Source of the DNA: Sphingomonas echinoides
Lineage (GTDB): Bacteria; Pseudomonadota; Alphaproteobacteria; Sphingomonadales; Sphingomonadaceae
Direction of reading: 5' to 3'
Assembly: GCF_029623395.1 (NCBI RefSeq)
Contig: NZ_JAPYKK010000018.1
Coordinates: 1 to 64,000 of the forward strand
Length of the DNA stretch: 64,000 nucleotides
A program made the position numbers and the translations under genes. Every line of letters begins with the position of its first letter. Position 1 is the first letter of the stretch. A model generated the notes under the pieces. That model was not told the origin of the DNA. It ran no database searches and saw only the letters and a program-made list of their open reading frames with translations. Of the stretch, positions 18,770 through 32,788 are shown one piece after another.

Positions 18770-19101
18770 CCGGCAAGCTGGCAACCGCACACCGCATGAT
18801 CGCGCGCTACAATGCGCAGGATGCCGACGGCTATGTCGACCTGATGACCGACGGCGCGTGCGAGGCGACCTATCGTGGCGCCGTCGTTCGCGAAGGTCGG
18901 GAAGGGGTTCGGTCGGGATTGAAGGCGATGTTCGCGCAATACCCGCAGAACCATGCCGGGATCCTGTCGTCCTACGAAATCGGCGACACCGTCGTTTTGC
19001 ACGAGAATGTTTCGCGCGGACCCGGCGGCGAAGCGTTCGAAGTCATGTCCATCTATTCGTTTGTCGGCGATAAAGTCGACCGCGTGGAGTTCATCCGCTA
19101 A
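18766..19101 (+). CDS. NTF2/SnoaL-like small protein inside the nuo operon
   Basis: A 111-residue protein with the look of a SnoaL-like/NTF2-fold domain: [29 protein letters not shown] near the start, then [21 protein letters not shown] and a C-terminal [15 protein letters not shown]. It overlaps nuoD by 4 bp (GTGA) and nuoE by one base (TAATG), so it is translated as part of the operon. This fold serves as small-molecule binding cup, isomerase or scaffold; no catalytic residue can be named. It is not one of the 14 conserved complex I subunits. A role as assembly or accessory factor is only inference from position. Confidence 0.8.
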   Translation: MTGKLATAHRMIARYNAQDADGYVDLMTDGACEATYRGAVVREGREGVRSGLKAMFAQYPQNHAGILSSYEIGDTVVLHENVSRGPGGEAFEVMSIYSFVGDKVDRVEFIR

Positions 19102-19769
19102 TGGCCGAAGCGCCCAAAATTCCCGACGAAGCCGAGACTCGCGCCCGCTGGGGTGCGTTCGCGTGGAACGACGAAAACCAGAAGAAGGCGAACGAGATCC
19201 TCGGTCGCTATCCCAAGGGTCGCGAGCAATCCGCGTCGATCCCGTTCCTCGATCTGGCACAACGTCAGGTCGGCGCCGAAACGCAGACGCAAGGCTGGCT
19301 GCCGGTCCCGGTGATCGAGTTCGTCGCGCGCCAGATCGGCGTGCCGTACATGCGCGTCTATGAGGTCGCGACCTTCTACACCATGTTCAACATGGCCCCG
19401 GTCGGCCGCTATCACGTTCAGGTCTGCGGCACGACGCCGTGCCTGCTCGGCGGCAGCGACGACGTTCTGGCGGCCTGCAAGAACAAGGGCCTGATTAAGG
19501 GCCGTACGACTCCGGACGGTCTGTTCACGCTGACCGAGGTCGAGTGTCTCGGTGCCTGCGCGAATGCGCCAATGGTCCAGATCAACGACGATAACTTCGA
19601 AGATCTCGATTACGACAAGACCAGCGCTTTGCTCGAGGCACTGGCCAACGGCACGCCGGTCACGCCGGGATCGCAGACTGGGCGGCGCGACAGCTGCGCG
19701 GCAGGCGGCCCGACGAACCTCGTCGCGATGGTCGACGAGAACCATGACTATCGGGGGGAGTGGGCATGA
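19101..19769 (+). CDS. nuoE: NADH-quinone oxidoreductase subunit E
   Basis: The 24-kDa-type subunit carrying the [2Fe-2S] cluster N1a. The 222-residue protein has the four ligands C109 and C114 (CGTTPC) and C149 and C153 (CLGAC). The C-terminal 60 residues (TPGSQTGRRDSCAAGGPTN) extend beyond the E. coli protein but are usual for alphaproteobacteria. It overlaps the following small gene as ATGA. Confidence 0.96.
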   Translation: MAEAPKIPDEAETRARWGAFAWNDENQKKANEILGRYPKGREQSASIPFLDLAQRQVGAETQTQGWLPVPVIEFVARQIGVPYMRVYEVATFYTMFNMAPVGRYHVQVCGTTPCLLGGSDDVLAACKNKGLIKGRTTPDGLFTLTEVECLGACANAPMVQINDDNFEDLDYDKTSALLEALANGTPVTPGSQTGRRDSCAAGGPTNLVAMVDENHDYRGEWA

Positions 19770-19996
19770 CGGTCGAAGAAACCCGTTTCATCTCCGAGAT
19801 GCTGCGCGGCATTCGCAGTGATGTCAGCGACGTGAAAGATCGGATGCTGAACATGGAATTGCGGCAGACCGCGATGGAGCATCGCCTGCTCGGGATCGAT
19901 ACGCATCTTGCCGCCCTCCAGCATGGGGTCGACGGCGTGTCGGCCGACATGCGCCGCGTGAAGCAGCGGCTCGAACTCGTGGACGGAGTCGCCTGA
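19766..19996 (+). CDS. Small coiled-coil-like protein between nuoE and nuoF
   Basis: A 76-residue protein from MTVEETRF, with a strong GGGGGGAG ribosome binding site and an ATGA overlap with nuoE. The sequence has repeated hydrophobic spacing ([20 protein letters not shown], then [20 protein letters not shown], then KQRLELV) suggesting a helical coiled coil. No Cys, signal peptide or membrane segment. A 43-bp gap separates it from nuoF. I do not recognise a named family, though similar small helical proteins occur as stand-alone genes in related bacteria. A link to complex I is inferred from position only. Confidence 0.65.
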   Translation: MTVEETRFISEMLRGIRSDVSDVKDRMLNMELRQTAMEHRLLGIDTHLAALQHGVDGVSADMRRVKQRLELVDGVA

Positions 19997-20039
19997 TGCG
20001 CCCGTTCCTTCCTACCCTCGCGACCGAGAGCGCACGCTG

Positions 20040-21343
<1,304 letters not shown>

Positions 21344-21344
<1 letters not shown>

Positions 21345-23344
21345 TGCCTATTGTCAAAGTCGACGGCGTCGAAGTCGAAGTGCCCGCTGGTGCCACCGTG
21401 CTCCAGGCGTGCGAGATCGCGGGCAAGGAAATCCCGCGCTTCTGCTATCATGAGCGCCTGAGCATCGCGGGCAATTGCCGCATGTGCCTGGTCGAGGTGA
21501 AACCCGGACCGCCGAAGCCGCAGGCATCGTGCGCGCTGCCGGCGGCGGACAAGCAGGAAATCTTCACCAACTCGCCGATGGTCAAGAACGCGCGCGAAGG
21601 GGTGATGGAGTTCCTCCTCATCAACCATCCGCTCGATTGCCCGATCTGCGACCAGGGTGGCGAATGCGACCTGCAGGACCAGAGCCTCGCTTATGGGCGC
21701 GGCCAGTCGCGCTATGACGAGAACAAGCGCGCGGTCACCGAGAAGTATATGGGGCCGATCGTCAAGACGGTGATGACGCGGTGCATCCAGTGCACGCGCT
21801 GCATCCGTTTTGCCGAGGAAGTCGCGGGCGTCGAGGAAATCGGCGCGATCGGTCGTGGCGAGGACATGCAGATCGTGTCCTATCTCGAACATGCCGTGAC
21901 GAGCGAACTGTCGGGCAACGTCGTCGACCTGTGCCCGGTCGGTGCGCTGACCTCCAAGCCGTACGCGTTCGAGGCGCGTCCGTGGGAACTCCGCAAGACG
22001 CTGACGATCGACGTGATGGACGCGGTTGGCACCAACATCCGGCTCGACAGCCGTGGTCGCCAGGTGCTCCGCGCCGTGCCGCGGATCAACGAGGACGTGA
22101 ACGAGGAATGGGCGAGCGACAAGACGCGCCACGCGGTTGACGGTCTGGTCCGTCGTCGTCTCGACAAGCCGTATATCCGTAAGAATGGCCGTCTGACCGA
22201 AGCCTCGTGGGATGCCGCGTTCCTTGCGATCTCGCAGGTCGACGCCGGGTCGAACATCGCGGCGATTGCGGGCGATCTGGTCGATTGCGAGACGATGTAT
22301 GCCGCCAAGGCGCTGCTCGGCAGCCTGGGCTCGACCCTGCTCGAAGGCCGCCAGACGGGTATGGATTACGACACGACCAATCTGGCCGCGGTCAATTTCA
22401 ACACGACGATCGCTGGCACCGAAAAGGCTGACGTGATCCTGATCGTGGGCAGCAACGTGCGCTGGGAAGCGCCGCTGGTGAACACGCGGATCCGCAAAGC
22501 CATCAAGAAGGGCGCCAAGGTCTTCGCGATCGGACCGGAAACCGAGCTGACCTACAAGGTCGACTGGCTCGGCGAGGATCTCGGCGTGCTCGGCAACCTG
22601 CCGGACGCCGTGACCGAGGCATTCGCCAAGGCCGAGCGTCCGATGATGATCGTCGGCGGGGCAGGGCTCAAGTCGCTCGGCGCCGCGCTCGCGCTGGTGT
22701 CGCCGCTGGGTCTAATCAAGGACGGGTGGAACGGCTTCAACGTGCTGCACATGGCGGCCAGCCGCATGGGTGGCCTGATGCTCGGTTACGCGCAAAAGGG
22801 CGGCATCGCGGATGTCGTCGCGGCCAAGCCGAAGCTCGCGTTCTTCCTGGGCGCGGACGAAGTCGACTTCGCCGCGTTCGAGGGCACGTTCAAGATCTAC
22901 ATCGGCCATCACGGCGACAAGGGCGCGGCTGCTGCCGACGTCGTGTTGCCGGGCGCCAGCTATGCCGAGAAGTCGGGGACGTACGTCAACCTCGAGGGTC
23001 GTGTTCAGCGTGGCGAGCGTGCGGTGTTCCCGCCGGGCGACGCGCGCGAGGACTGGACGATCCTGCGCGCGCTGTCGGGCATGATGGGCAAGACGCTCCC
23101 GTTCGACACGCTCGAGGAACTGCGCGCGGACATGGCGACCGATACCCCTGCGCTCGCAACGCTTGGGCTCGCGACGTTTGACTGGGCACCGCCCGCGCTC
23201 AACGCGGCGGCTTCGGGTGAACTGACCGGCTATCCGATCAAGGACTTCTATTTGACCAACGCAATCTGCCGGGCGAGCCCGACGATGCAGCGCTGCTCGG
23301 CTGAACTCGTCCACGGCGTAGACTTTGCGGAGGCAGCGGAATGA
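21344..23344 (+). CDS. nuoG: NADH-quinone oxidoreductase subunit G
   Basis: The 75-kDa-type subunit with several iron-sulfur clusters. The 666-residue protein begins with a ferredoxin-like [2Fe-2S] domain ([21 protein letters not shown]), then the His/Cys cluster region [19 protein letters not shown], then the two-Cys-triplet [17 protein letters not shown] and a C-terminal molybdopterin-oxidoreductase-like domain without cofactor. Length is normal for alphaproteobacteria and shorter than E. coli. It overlaps nuoH by 4 bp. Confidence 0.97.
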
Positions 23345-24510
23345 CCTCCTTCTTCACCTACCGGTTCGGCCTGCCATATGGCTGGGCCTGGACGCTCGCG
23401 ACGCTGATGGACATTCTCCTGATCGCGTTGCCGCTGATGCTCGCGGTCGCGATGATCATCTATGCCGATCGCAAGATCTGGGCGGCGATGGCGTTGCGGC
23501 GTGGTCCGAACGTGGTCGGCCCGCTCGGGCTGCTCCAGTCGTTCGCGGACGGCCTCAAGGTCTTTCTCCAGGAAACGATCATCCCGTCGGCGGCGAACAA
23601 GACGCTGTTCCTGATCGCGCCGATCATCACCTTCACGGTCGCGCTGATCGTGTGGGCGGTGGTGCCTTTCGATGCGCGCGCCGCATTGGCCGACATCAAC
23701 GTCGGGTTGCTCTACGTCCTCGCGGCGTCGTCGCTCGGGGTGTACGGGATCATCCTCGCGGGCTGGTCGTCCAACTCCAAATACCCGTTCTTCTCGGCGA
23801 TCCGCGCCGCGGCGCAGATGGTTTCGTACGAAGTCGCGATCGGCTTCGTGCTCATCTCGATCGTGCTGTGGAGCGGCAGCTTCAACCTGACCAACATCGT
23901 CGAAGCGCAGAAGGGTGTGCTGGGAACGCCGGTCAACGGCTTCTTCCTCAACCCGTTGCTGTTCCCGATGGCGGTGGTGTTCTTCATCTCGTCGCTCGCG
24001 GAAACGCAGCGTGCACCGTTCGATCTGACCGAGGCGGAGAGCGAGCTCGTCGCCGGGTATCAGACCGAATATTCGTCGATGTCGTTCGCGCTCTACTGGC
24101 TCGGCGAATATGCCAACGTGATCCTGATGTGCGCGCTCAACGCGACGCTGTTCTGGGGCGGGTACCTGCCGCCGTTCGACTGGGCGCCGCTGTATGTCGT
24201 TCCGGGCATCATCTGGCTGTTCATCAAGATCCTGGTGTTCTTCTTCCTGTTCAGCTGGGTGAAGGCGACGGTTCCGCGCTACCGCTACGACCAGCTGATG
24301 CGGCTGGGCTGGAAGATCTTCCTGCCGCTGTCGCTGTTCTGGGTGTTCCTGATCTCGGGTGTCCTGATGATGACCCGCGTCGGCACCGAGTGCGCGCCCG
24401 AGAACCGGGTCTATACCAAGCAATATCTCTACGACGACGGTCGTCCGCGCTATCCCACCGATGGCGTGTGCCAGGCTGCTCGCGTGAACCAGTTGGAGAA
24501 GCGCTCGTGA
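23341..24510 (+). CDS. nuoH: NADH-quinone oxidoreductase subunit H
   Basis: The membrane subunit at the junction with the peripheral arm, forming part of the quinone chamber. The 389-residue protein shows [21 protein letters not shown], the loop [20 protein letters not shown] and [20 protein letters not shown], with about eight transmembrane helices. A Cys-containing hydrophilic tail of about 45 residues ends the protein. Its stop overlaps the nuoI GTG. Confidence 0.97.
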   Translation: MTSFFTYRFGLPYGWAWTLATLMDILLIALPLMLAVAMIIYADRKIWAAMALRRGPNVVGPLGLLQSFADGLKVFLQETIIPSAANKTLFLIAPIITFTVALIVWAVVPFDARAALADINVGLLYVLAASSLGVYGIILAGWSSNSKYPFFSAIRAAAQMVSYEVAIGFVLISIVLWSGSFNLTNIVEAQKGVLGTPVNGFFLNPLLFPMAVVFFISSLAETQRAPFDLTEAESELVAGYQTEYSSMSFALYWLGEYANVILMCALNATLFWGGYLPPFDWAPLYVVPGIIWLFIKILVFFFLFSWVKATVPRYRYDQLMRLGWKIFLPLSLFWVFLISGVLMMTRVGTECAPENRVYTKQYLYDDGRPRYPTDGVCQAARVNQLEKRS

Positions 24511-24992
24511 GCGTCGCCCAGATCATCAAGTCCTATACGCTTTGGGAGTTCCTCAAGGCGCACGCACTGACCCTGAAGTATTTCTTCAAGGCCAAGGCGA
24601 CGATCAACTATCCGTTCGAGAAGAACCCGATCAGCCCGCGCTTCCGTGGGGAGCATGTGCTGCGGCGCTATCCCAACGGCGAGGAACGCTGCATCGCGTG
24701 CAAGCTGTGCGAGGCGGTATGCCCGGCGCAGGCGATCACGATCGAGGCGGAACCGCGCGACGACGGCTCGCGCCGCACGACGCGCTACGACATCGACATG
24801 ACCAAGTGCATCTTCTGTGGCTTGTGCCAGGAAGCGTGCCCGGTCGACGCGGTGGTCGAAGGTCCGAACTTCGAATATGCGACCGAAACGCGCGAAGAAC
24901 TGATCTACGACAAGACCAAGCTGCTGGCGAATGGCGACCGTTGGGAAAGCGCAATCGCCGCGAACCTTGCCGCCGACGCACCTTACCGTTAA
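24507..24992 (+). CDS. nuoI: NADH-quinone oxidoreductase subunit I
   Basis: Carries clusters N6a and N6b that pass electrons to NuoB. The 161-residue protein has two ferredoxin motifs, [12 protein letters not shown] and [12 protein letters not shown], and the family marker [17 protein letters not shown]. It starts at a GTG overlapping the nuoH stop (GTGA). The upstream part of the same open frame is antisense-like shadow within nuoH. Confidence 0.97.
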   Translation: MSVAQIIKSYTLWEFLKAHALTLKYFFKAKATINYPFEKNPISPRFRGEHVLRRYPNGEERCIACKLCEAVCPAQAITIEAEPRDDGSRRTTRYDIDMTKCIFCGLCQEACPVDAVVEGPNFEYATETREELIYDKTKLLANGDRWESAIAANLAADAPYR

Positions 24993-25026
24993 GCGCCGCA
25001 CCGACTCTGAGGGGCCCCAGAAAACC

Positions 25027-25638
25027 GTGATCCAGGCACTCGCCTTTTATCTTTTCGCAGCGATCGTGATCGCGTCAGCCGCGCTGACCATCACCTCGCG
25101 CAACCCGGTGCATGCCGTGTTGTGGCTGATTCTGGCCTTCTTCAACGCAGCGGGCCTGATGGTCCTCGTCGGTGCCGAGTTCATCGCGATGCTGCTCGTC
25201 ATCGTCTACGTGGGAGCGGTCGCCGTGCTGTTCCTGTTCGTCGTGATGATGCTCAACATCGATTTCGCCGAACTGCGCGCCGGGTTCGCCCGTTACGCGG
25301 CGATCGGCGCGGTGTTTGCGGTCGGCCTCGCCGCCGAGATCATGCTCGCCTTCGGCGCATGGAGCGCAGGCAAGATCGAGCTCGCGCGCCGTGCGGCGCC
25401 GACGCCCGACACGATCTCGAACATCCAGGCGCTCGGGATGGTGCTCTACACGCGCTATCTGTTCGTGTTCGAGGGCGCCGGGCTCGTGCTGCTCGTCGCG
25501 ATGATCGGCGCGATCGTGCTGACGCATCGGGAACGCTCTGGGTCGCGCAAGCAGAACATTTCGCGGCAGAACGCGCGCCGTCCGCAGGACGCGACGCGCA
25601 ATACGCAGCCGACGGTCGGCGCAGGGGTGGAGCTATGA
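25027..25638 (+). CDS. nuoJ: NADH-quinone oxidoreductase subunit J
   Basis: A 203-residue proton-channel-side membrane subunit with five helices. [20 protein letters not shown] is the family hallmark with the pi-bulge helix. The GTG at 25027, preceded by GAGGGG, is taken as start, because an upstream extension would overlap the end of nuoI. The hydrophilic tail after residue 170 is Arg/Gln/Asn-rich. The end overlaps nuoK by 4 bp. Confidence 0.95.
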   Translation: MIQALAFYLFAAIVIASAALTITSRNPVHAVLWLILAFFNAAGLMVLVGAEFIAMLLVIVYVGAVAVLFLFVVMMLNIDFAELRAGFARYAAIGAVFAVGLAAEIMLAFGAWSAGKIELARRAAPTPDTISNIQALGMVLYTRYLFVFEGAGLVLLVAMIGAIVLTHRERSGSRKQNISRQNARRPQDATRNTQPTVGAGVEL

Positions 25639-25943
25639 CGATCGGTTTGGGCCATTATCTCGTCGTGGGCGCGATCCTGTTCGCGCTCGGCGTGCTCGGC
25701 ATCATCGCCAACCGCAAGAACCTCATCGTCATGCTGATGGCGGTCGAGCTGATCCTGCTCGCGGTGAACCTCAATTTCGTCGCCTTCTCGGGCTATCTCC
25801 ACGATCTCGTCGGACAGGTGTTCGCGATGTTCGTGCTGACGGTCGCGGCGGGTGAGGCGGCCATCGGGCTCGCCATCCTCGTCATCTATTTCCGTAGCCG
25901 CGGGACGATTTCGGTCGACGACGCCAACCGGATGCAGGGGTAA
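25635..25943 (+). CDS. nuoK: NADH-quinone oxidoreductase subunit K
   Basis: A 102-residue membrane subunit with three helices. The two conserved membrane glutamates lie in [17 protein letters not shown] and in [13 protein letters not shown]. Length is exactly that of the family. Five bases separate it from nuoL. Confidence 0.97.
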   Translation: MTIGLGHYLVVGAILFALGVLGIIANRKNLIVMLMAVELILLAVNLNFVAFSGYLHDLVGQVFAMFVLTVAAGEAAIGLAILVIYFRSRGTISVDDANRMQG

Positions 25944-25948
25944 GTTAC

Positions 25949-28131
<2,183 letters not shown>

Positions 28132-28135
<4 letters not shown>

Positions 28136-29661
28136 GCGGCTTTCCAATCCTTTCGATCATGCTCGCGATCCCTGCGATCGCGGCCGTGGCCTGTCTCTTC
28201 TCTTCCGCGCAAGGCGCACGCTGGATCGCGCTGATCGCGACGCTGATCGATCTCGTCCTCGGGATCGGGCTGTGGACCAGCTACGATATCGGCGGCGCGC
28301 AGTGGCAGTTCGTCGAGGACGCCGGCAACCTCGGTATCTTCAGCTGGAAGCTCGGCATCGACGGGTTCGCGCTGTTGCTGGTGATGCTCAGCGTGTTTCT
28401 GATGCCGGTGTGCATCGGCGCCAGCTGGGTCGCGGTCACCAACCGCGTCCAGGAATATATGGCGGCGTTCCTGTTCACCGAAGTGCTGATGATCGGCACC
28501 TTCACGGCGCAGGACCTGTTCCTGTTCTACATCTTCTTCGAAGCCGGCCTGATCCCGATGTATCTCATCATCGGCATCTGGGGTGGCGTAAACCGCATCT
28601 ACGCCTCGTACAAATTCTTCCTCTACACGCTGCTCGGCTCGGTGCTGATGCTGGTGGCGATGCTGTGGATGGCGAATTTCGCAGGCACCAGCGACATTCC
28701 GACGCTGCTGCGGACCGACTTCCCGGTCAAGGCGCAGACCTTCCTGTGGCTGGCGTTCTTCGCGTCGTTCGCGGTCAAGATGCCGATGTGGCCGTTCCAC
28801 ACCTGGCTTCCCGACGCGCACGTCCAGGCGCCGACCGCTGGTTCGGTGATCCTTGCGGGTGTGTTGCTCAAGCTCGGCGGATACGGCTTCCTGCGCTTCT
28901 CACTGCCGATGTTCCCCGAAGCGTCGGCGCAGCTCACGTGGCTGGTGCTTGGTCTGTCGGCGATCGCGGTGATCTACACCTCGCTCGTGGCACTCGTGCA
29001 GTCGGACATGAAGAAGCTGATCGCTTATTCCTCGGTCGCGCATATGGCGATCGTGACGATCGGCCTGTTCGCGTTCAATCGCCAGGGGATCGAGGGCGCG
29101 ATGATCGTCATGCTGTCGCATGGCCTCGTCTCGGCGGCGTTGTTCCTGTGCGTCGGCGTGATCTACGACCGGCTCCATACCCGCGAGATCTCGCGTTATG
29201 GTGGCCTCGCGATCAACATGCCGCGCTACGCCTTGCTGTTCCTGTTCTTCACGATGGCATCGATCGGGCTTCCGGGCACGAGCGGGTTCGTCGGCGAGTT
29301 CCTCAGCCTGGCGGGGACGTATCAGGTCTCGACCGCGATCACGCTGCTGTGCACCACCGGGATCATCCTCGGGGCTGCCTACATGCTTTACCTCTACCGC
29401 CGTGTCGTATTCGGCGATCTGACCAAGGACGATGTGCGCGCAATGCCCGACCTTTCGCTGCGTGAAATTGCGCTGTTGGCCCCGATTGCAGCGGTAGCGC
29501 TGTGGATGGGCGTGTATCCCGAGAGCTTCCTCGCGCCGATGCGCAAGGATGTCGCCACGTTGGAAGCGCGCATTTCGCGTGCGACCCCGGCAGGTGACTC
29601 GCTGCCGACGCCGGGCAAGGCGATGGCGCTGCCCGTCCAGCATGCGGAGGCACGGCCATGA
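28132..29661 (+). CDS. nuoM: NADH-quinone oxidoreductase subunit M
   Basis: Antiporter-like proton-pumping subunit of 509 residues, GTG start. Family markers are YIFFEAGLIPMYLIIGIWGG, KMPMWPFHTWLPDAHVQAPT and IAYSSVAHMAIVTIGLF. The conserved Glu of helix 5 and Lys of helix 7 lie in these segments. It overlaps nuoL and nuoN by 4 bp. Confidence 0.97.
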
Positions 29662-31112
29662 ACATGTCGCTGTTGATGGTCCTCCCCGAGGAAATCCTTG
29701 CGCTGGGGGCGATTGCACTGATGCTGGTCGCCGCCTGGGGTGGCCAGGCCTCGACGCGCATGGTGTCGATCGTCGCGGTCGCCGTGCTGGTCGGTGCGAC
29801 GATCGCGCTGACCGGGCCCGCCTCCTACGGCGGCGACGCATTCGGCGGGCTTGTCCGCGGCGATGCGTTCGGCGCGTTCGCCAAGGTGCTGATCTTCGGC
29901 GCGTCCGCCATCGCGATCCTGATCGCGCCGCGTTTCTTCGCGGCCGGTCGTGGCGACGATCTCCGCCCGGAATATCCGGTGCTGATCCTGCTGTCCGCAG
30001 CGGGCATGAGCATGATGGTCTCGGCGGGCGACTTGCTGACGCTGTACGTCGGGCTCGAACTCCAGAGCCTCGCGGCGTACGTGCTGGCGAGCTTCATGCG
30101 CCGGGACACACGCTCGGCCGAAGCCGGCCTCAAGTATTTCGTGCTGGGCGCGCTCGCGAGCGGGATCCTGTTGTACGGCATCTCGCTGGTCTACGGCTTC
30201 AGCGGGACGACGCTCTTCTCGTCGATCGCAACGGCGTACGGTGAGGGGCGCTCGCTCGGGCTGACCTTCGGGCTGGTGTTCGTCTTCGCCGGTCTCGCAT
30301 TCAAGATGAGCGCCGTTCCGTTCCACATGTGGACCCCGGACGTATACGAAGGCGCACCGACCCCGGTGACGACCTTCTTCGCCTCCGCCCCCAAGGTGGC
30401 AGCAGTCGCCTTGTCGGTCCGCGTTGCGGTCGAGGCGATGGGACCGGCGACCGACCAGTGGCGTCAGATCGTGATCTTCGCGGCGCTCGCGTCGATCATC
30501 TTCGGTGCGGTCGCGGCGATCGGGCAGACCAACATCAAGCGCCTTCTGGCCTATTCGTCGATCAACAACGTCGGCTTCGTGCTGATCGGTCTCGCGGCCG
30601 GCACGCAGGCGGGTGTTGCGGCGGTGTTGTTCTACCTCACCGTATATGTCGTGATGACGCTGGGCAGCTTCCTGATCGTCCTTCAGATGAAGGACGCCGC
30701 CGGGCAGCCGGTCGAAAGCATCACCGCGCTCGCGGGCCTGTCGCGCACGCGGCCTGGTCTCGCGCTCGCGATGGCGATCTTCATGTTCTCGCTCGCGGGC
30801 ATCCCGCCGATGCTCGGCTTCAACGCCAAGGTCGCGGTGTTCCAGGCGGCGATCGTTGCCGGGCTCTATCCGCTCGCGGTGGTCGGCTTCGTCGCCTCGG
30901 TGATCGGTGCCTTCTACTACCTGCGCGTCGTCAAGGTGATGTACATCGATGCACCGGCCGAGACAGTCGAAGGCGCTCCGCTCGCGGTGCGCACTGACCC
31001 GGTCGAGGGCGGTCTGATCGCGGTGATGGCTGCGGCGATCTCGCCGATCGGCTGGCTCGGGCTCGCGAGCCTCGGCGGGGCGACGATGGTCGCGGCGAAG
31101 GCGCTGTTCTGA
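29658..31112 (+). CDS. nuoN: NADH-quinone oxidoreductase subunit N
   Basis: Last of the three antiporter-like subunits, 484 residues. It shows LYVGLELQSLAAYVLASFMR, KMSAVPFHMWTPDVYEGAPT and RLLAYSSINNVGFVLIGLA. The stop TGA is overlapped by the apparent CTG start of birA, continuing the overlap chain of the operon into a non-complex-I gene. Confidence 0.97.
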   Translation: MNMSLLMVLPEEILALGAIALMLVAAWGGQASTRMVSIVAVAVLVGATIALTGPASYGGDAFGGLVRGDAFGAFAKVLIFGASAIAILIAPRFFAAGRGDDLRPEYPVLILLSAAGMSMMVSAGDLLTLYVGLELQSLAAYVLASFMRRDTRSAEAGLKYFVLGALASGILLYGISLVYGFSGTTLFSSIATAYGEGRSLGLTFGLVFVFAGLAFKMSAVPFHMWTPDVYEGAPTPVTTFFASAPKVAAVALSVRVAVEAMGPATDQWRQIVIFAALASIIFGAVAAIGQTNIKRLLAYSSINNVGFVLIGLAAGTQAGVAAVLFYLTVYVVMTLGSFLIVLQMKDAAGQPVESITALAGLSRTRPGLALAMAIFMFSLAGIPPMLGFNAKVAVFQAAIVAGLYPLAVVGFVASVIGAFYYLRVVKVMYIDAPAETVEGAPLAVRTDPVEGGLIAVMAAAISPIGWLGLASLGGATMVAAKALF

Positions 31113-31855
31113 TCGACCGGGTTCGCACCGTCGCCGAGACGGGGTCTACCAACGCCGACATGCTGGAACTGGCGCGCAGCGGGATCTCCGAGGGGATCTG
31201 GCTGCGCGCCGAGCGGCAGACCGGCGGGCGCGGGCGGCAGGGACGGCTGTGGGTGTCCCCGGTCGGCAATTTCTACGGATCCAGTATTGTCCGGGTGCGG
31301 GTCGGGGATCCGGCGCCCGCTACGCTCGCCCTGGTGGCTGCGGTAGCGCTGGAAGAGGTGGTTCGGACGTACCTTCCCCTCAACCATCAGGGTGAAAGCG
31401 CCGGCGGTCCGCGCGGGGCCGGGTTGGCGCTCAAATGGCCCAACGATCTGTTGCTGGGCGGCGCCAAGATCTCCGGCATCTTGTTAGAGCGAACCGGGGA
31501 CGCCGTCGTCGTCGGGATCGGCGTCAACCTCGCACACCACCCGAAAGACACCGACCGCGTCGCCACCAGCCTCGCCGCGCACGGCGCAACCCCCGATCCC
31601 ACGGACTTCGCCGAGACACTCGCCGAAACCTTCGCCCGCTGGCTCGGCATCTGGCGCGGGCAGGGCCTAGCGCCTATCCGCACCCGCTGGCTCGAGCGCG
31701 CGCACCCAATCGGCACCGCGCTCACTGCCCGGCTACCCGACGGGAGCGCGACGGATGGTCTGTTCCACGGGCTCGACAGCGATGGCGCGCTCATCCTGCG
31801 CTTGGCGGATGGCACCGCGCGTGTCATTCACGCGGGCGACGTGTTTCTCCTCTGA
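31109..31855 (+). CDS. birA: Biotin-[acetyl-CoA carboxylase] ligase, probable CTG start
   Basis: Attaches biotin to the carrier protein AccB. It is a catalytic-domain-only ligase (about 248 residues) without the N-terminal DNA-binding domain of E. coli BirA, so it is not expected to repress biotin genes. The active-site motif [11 protein letters not shown] and [15 protein letters not shown] are present. The conserved TGSTNAD motif lies upstream of the first ATG (31160), so translation must start earlier; the only suitable codon is CTG at 31109, which overlaps the nuoN stop as CTGA. Its substrate gene accB lies at 43 kb. Confidence 0.88.
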   Translation: MIDRVRTVAETGSTNADMLELARSGISEGIWLRAERQTGGRGRQGRLWVSPVGNFYGSSIVRVRVGDPAPATLALVAAVALEEVVRTYLPLNHQGESAGGPRGAGLALKWPNDLLLGGAKISGILLERTGDAVVVGIGVNLAHHPKDTDRVATSLAAHGATPDPTDFAETLAETFARWLGIWRGQGLAPIRTRWLERAHPIGTALTARLPDGSATDGLFHGLDSDGALILRLADGTARVIHAGDVFLL

Positions 31856-31872
31856 AGGGCTCTTTTCCAGCC

Positions 31873-32655
31873 ATGCTGCTCGCCATCGACGCCGGGAACA
31901 CCAACATCGTCTTCGCGCTGCTTGAAGGCTCGACGATCAAGGCGCGCTGGCGGATTGCAACCGATCCGCGTCGGACGGCGGACGAATATGCGGTGTGGCT
32001 CAGCCAGTTGCTCAACCTTGAAGGGTATGACCGCAAGCAGGTGACGGGGGTCATCATCGCGACCGTCGTCCCGCGGGCGCTCCACAACCTGCAAACGCTC
32101 GCGCGGAAGTATTTCGATAGCGAACCGTTGATTGCGGGCCAGGCGCCGGTCGAATGGGGGATGCATCTCGACGTGCTCGAACCCAAGAGCGTTGGGGCGG
32201 ATCGTGCGGTAACGATGATCGCGGCGCACGCCCGCCATCCGGGCGACCTGATCGTGATCGATTTCGGCACTGCCGCAACCTTCGACGTGGTCGATTATAC
32301 CGGCGCATATAAGGGCGGGATCATTGCGCCGGGGATCAACCTGTCGCTCGATGCGCTGGTCACCGCCGCCGCGAAGCTTCCGCGGATCGCGATCGAAGCG
32401 CCTGACGACACCAGCGTGATCGGGCGGGATACCGTGTCGCAGATGCACATCGGCATCTACTGGGGCTATGTCGCGATGATTGAGGGGCTGGTCGCGCGAA
32501 TGAAGGCGGAGGTCGGCCGCCCGTGCAAGGTCGTCGCTACCGGCGGTCTGGCGGTCCTGTTCGAACAGCATACCGACGCGTTCGACGCGATCGAACCAGA
32601 TCTCACCATTCAGGGGCTGGCGATTTTGTGGGATCGCGCCCATATAGCGGCCTAG
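31873..32655 (+). CDS. coaX: Type III pantothenate kinase
   Basis: Phosphorylates pantothenate, the first step of coenzyme A synthesis; type III enzymes are not feedback-inhibited by CoA. The 260-residue ASKHA-fold protein has the N-terminal phosphate loop [29 protein letters not shown], and [14 protein letters not shown] with [15 protein letters not shown]. It follows birA after 17 bp, the usual alphaproteobacterial order birA-coaX-rnj. Confidence 0.95.
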   Translation: MLLAIDAGNTNIVFALLEGSTIKARWRIATDPRRTADEYAVWLSQLLNLEGYDRKQVTGVIIATVVPRALHNLQTLARKYFDSEPLIAGQAPVEWGMHLDVLEPKSVGADRAVTMIAAHARHPGDLIVIDFGTAATFDVVDYTGAYKGGIIAPGINLSLDALVTAAAKLPRIAIEAPDDTSVIGRDTVSQMHIGIYWGYVAMIEGLVARMKAEVGRPCKVVATGGLAVLFEQHTDAFDAIEPDLTIQGLAILWDRAHIAA

Positions 32656-32788
32656 AGTCCTTGCGTGTGTGCGCCCGTATCGGTGCCCCGCTTTTCTGAT
32701 CTCTACGACATTCATCGCGCCTAACCCGCGCACCCTCCCTGCGCCGCTTGCCAAGCTGGCGGCGATAAACTGAAAGAACAAAGACTTA

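Noticed and set aside
17231..18790. 519-codon open frame on the minus strand opposite nuoC-nuoD
   Set aside because: Antisense shadow of nuoD with no recognisable domain; it crosses several gene junctions of the plus-strand operon.
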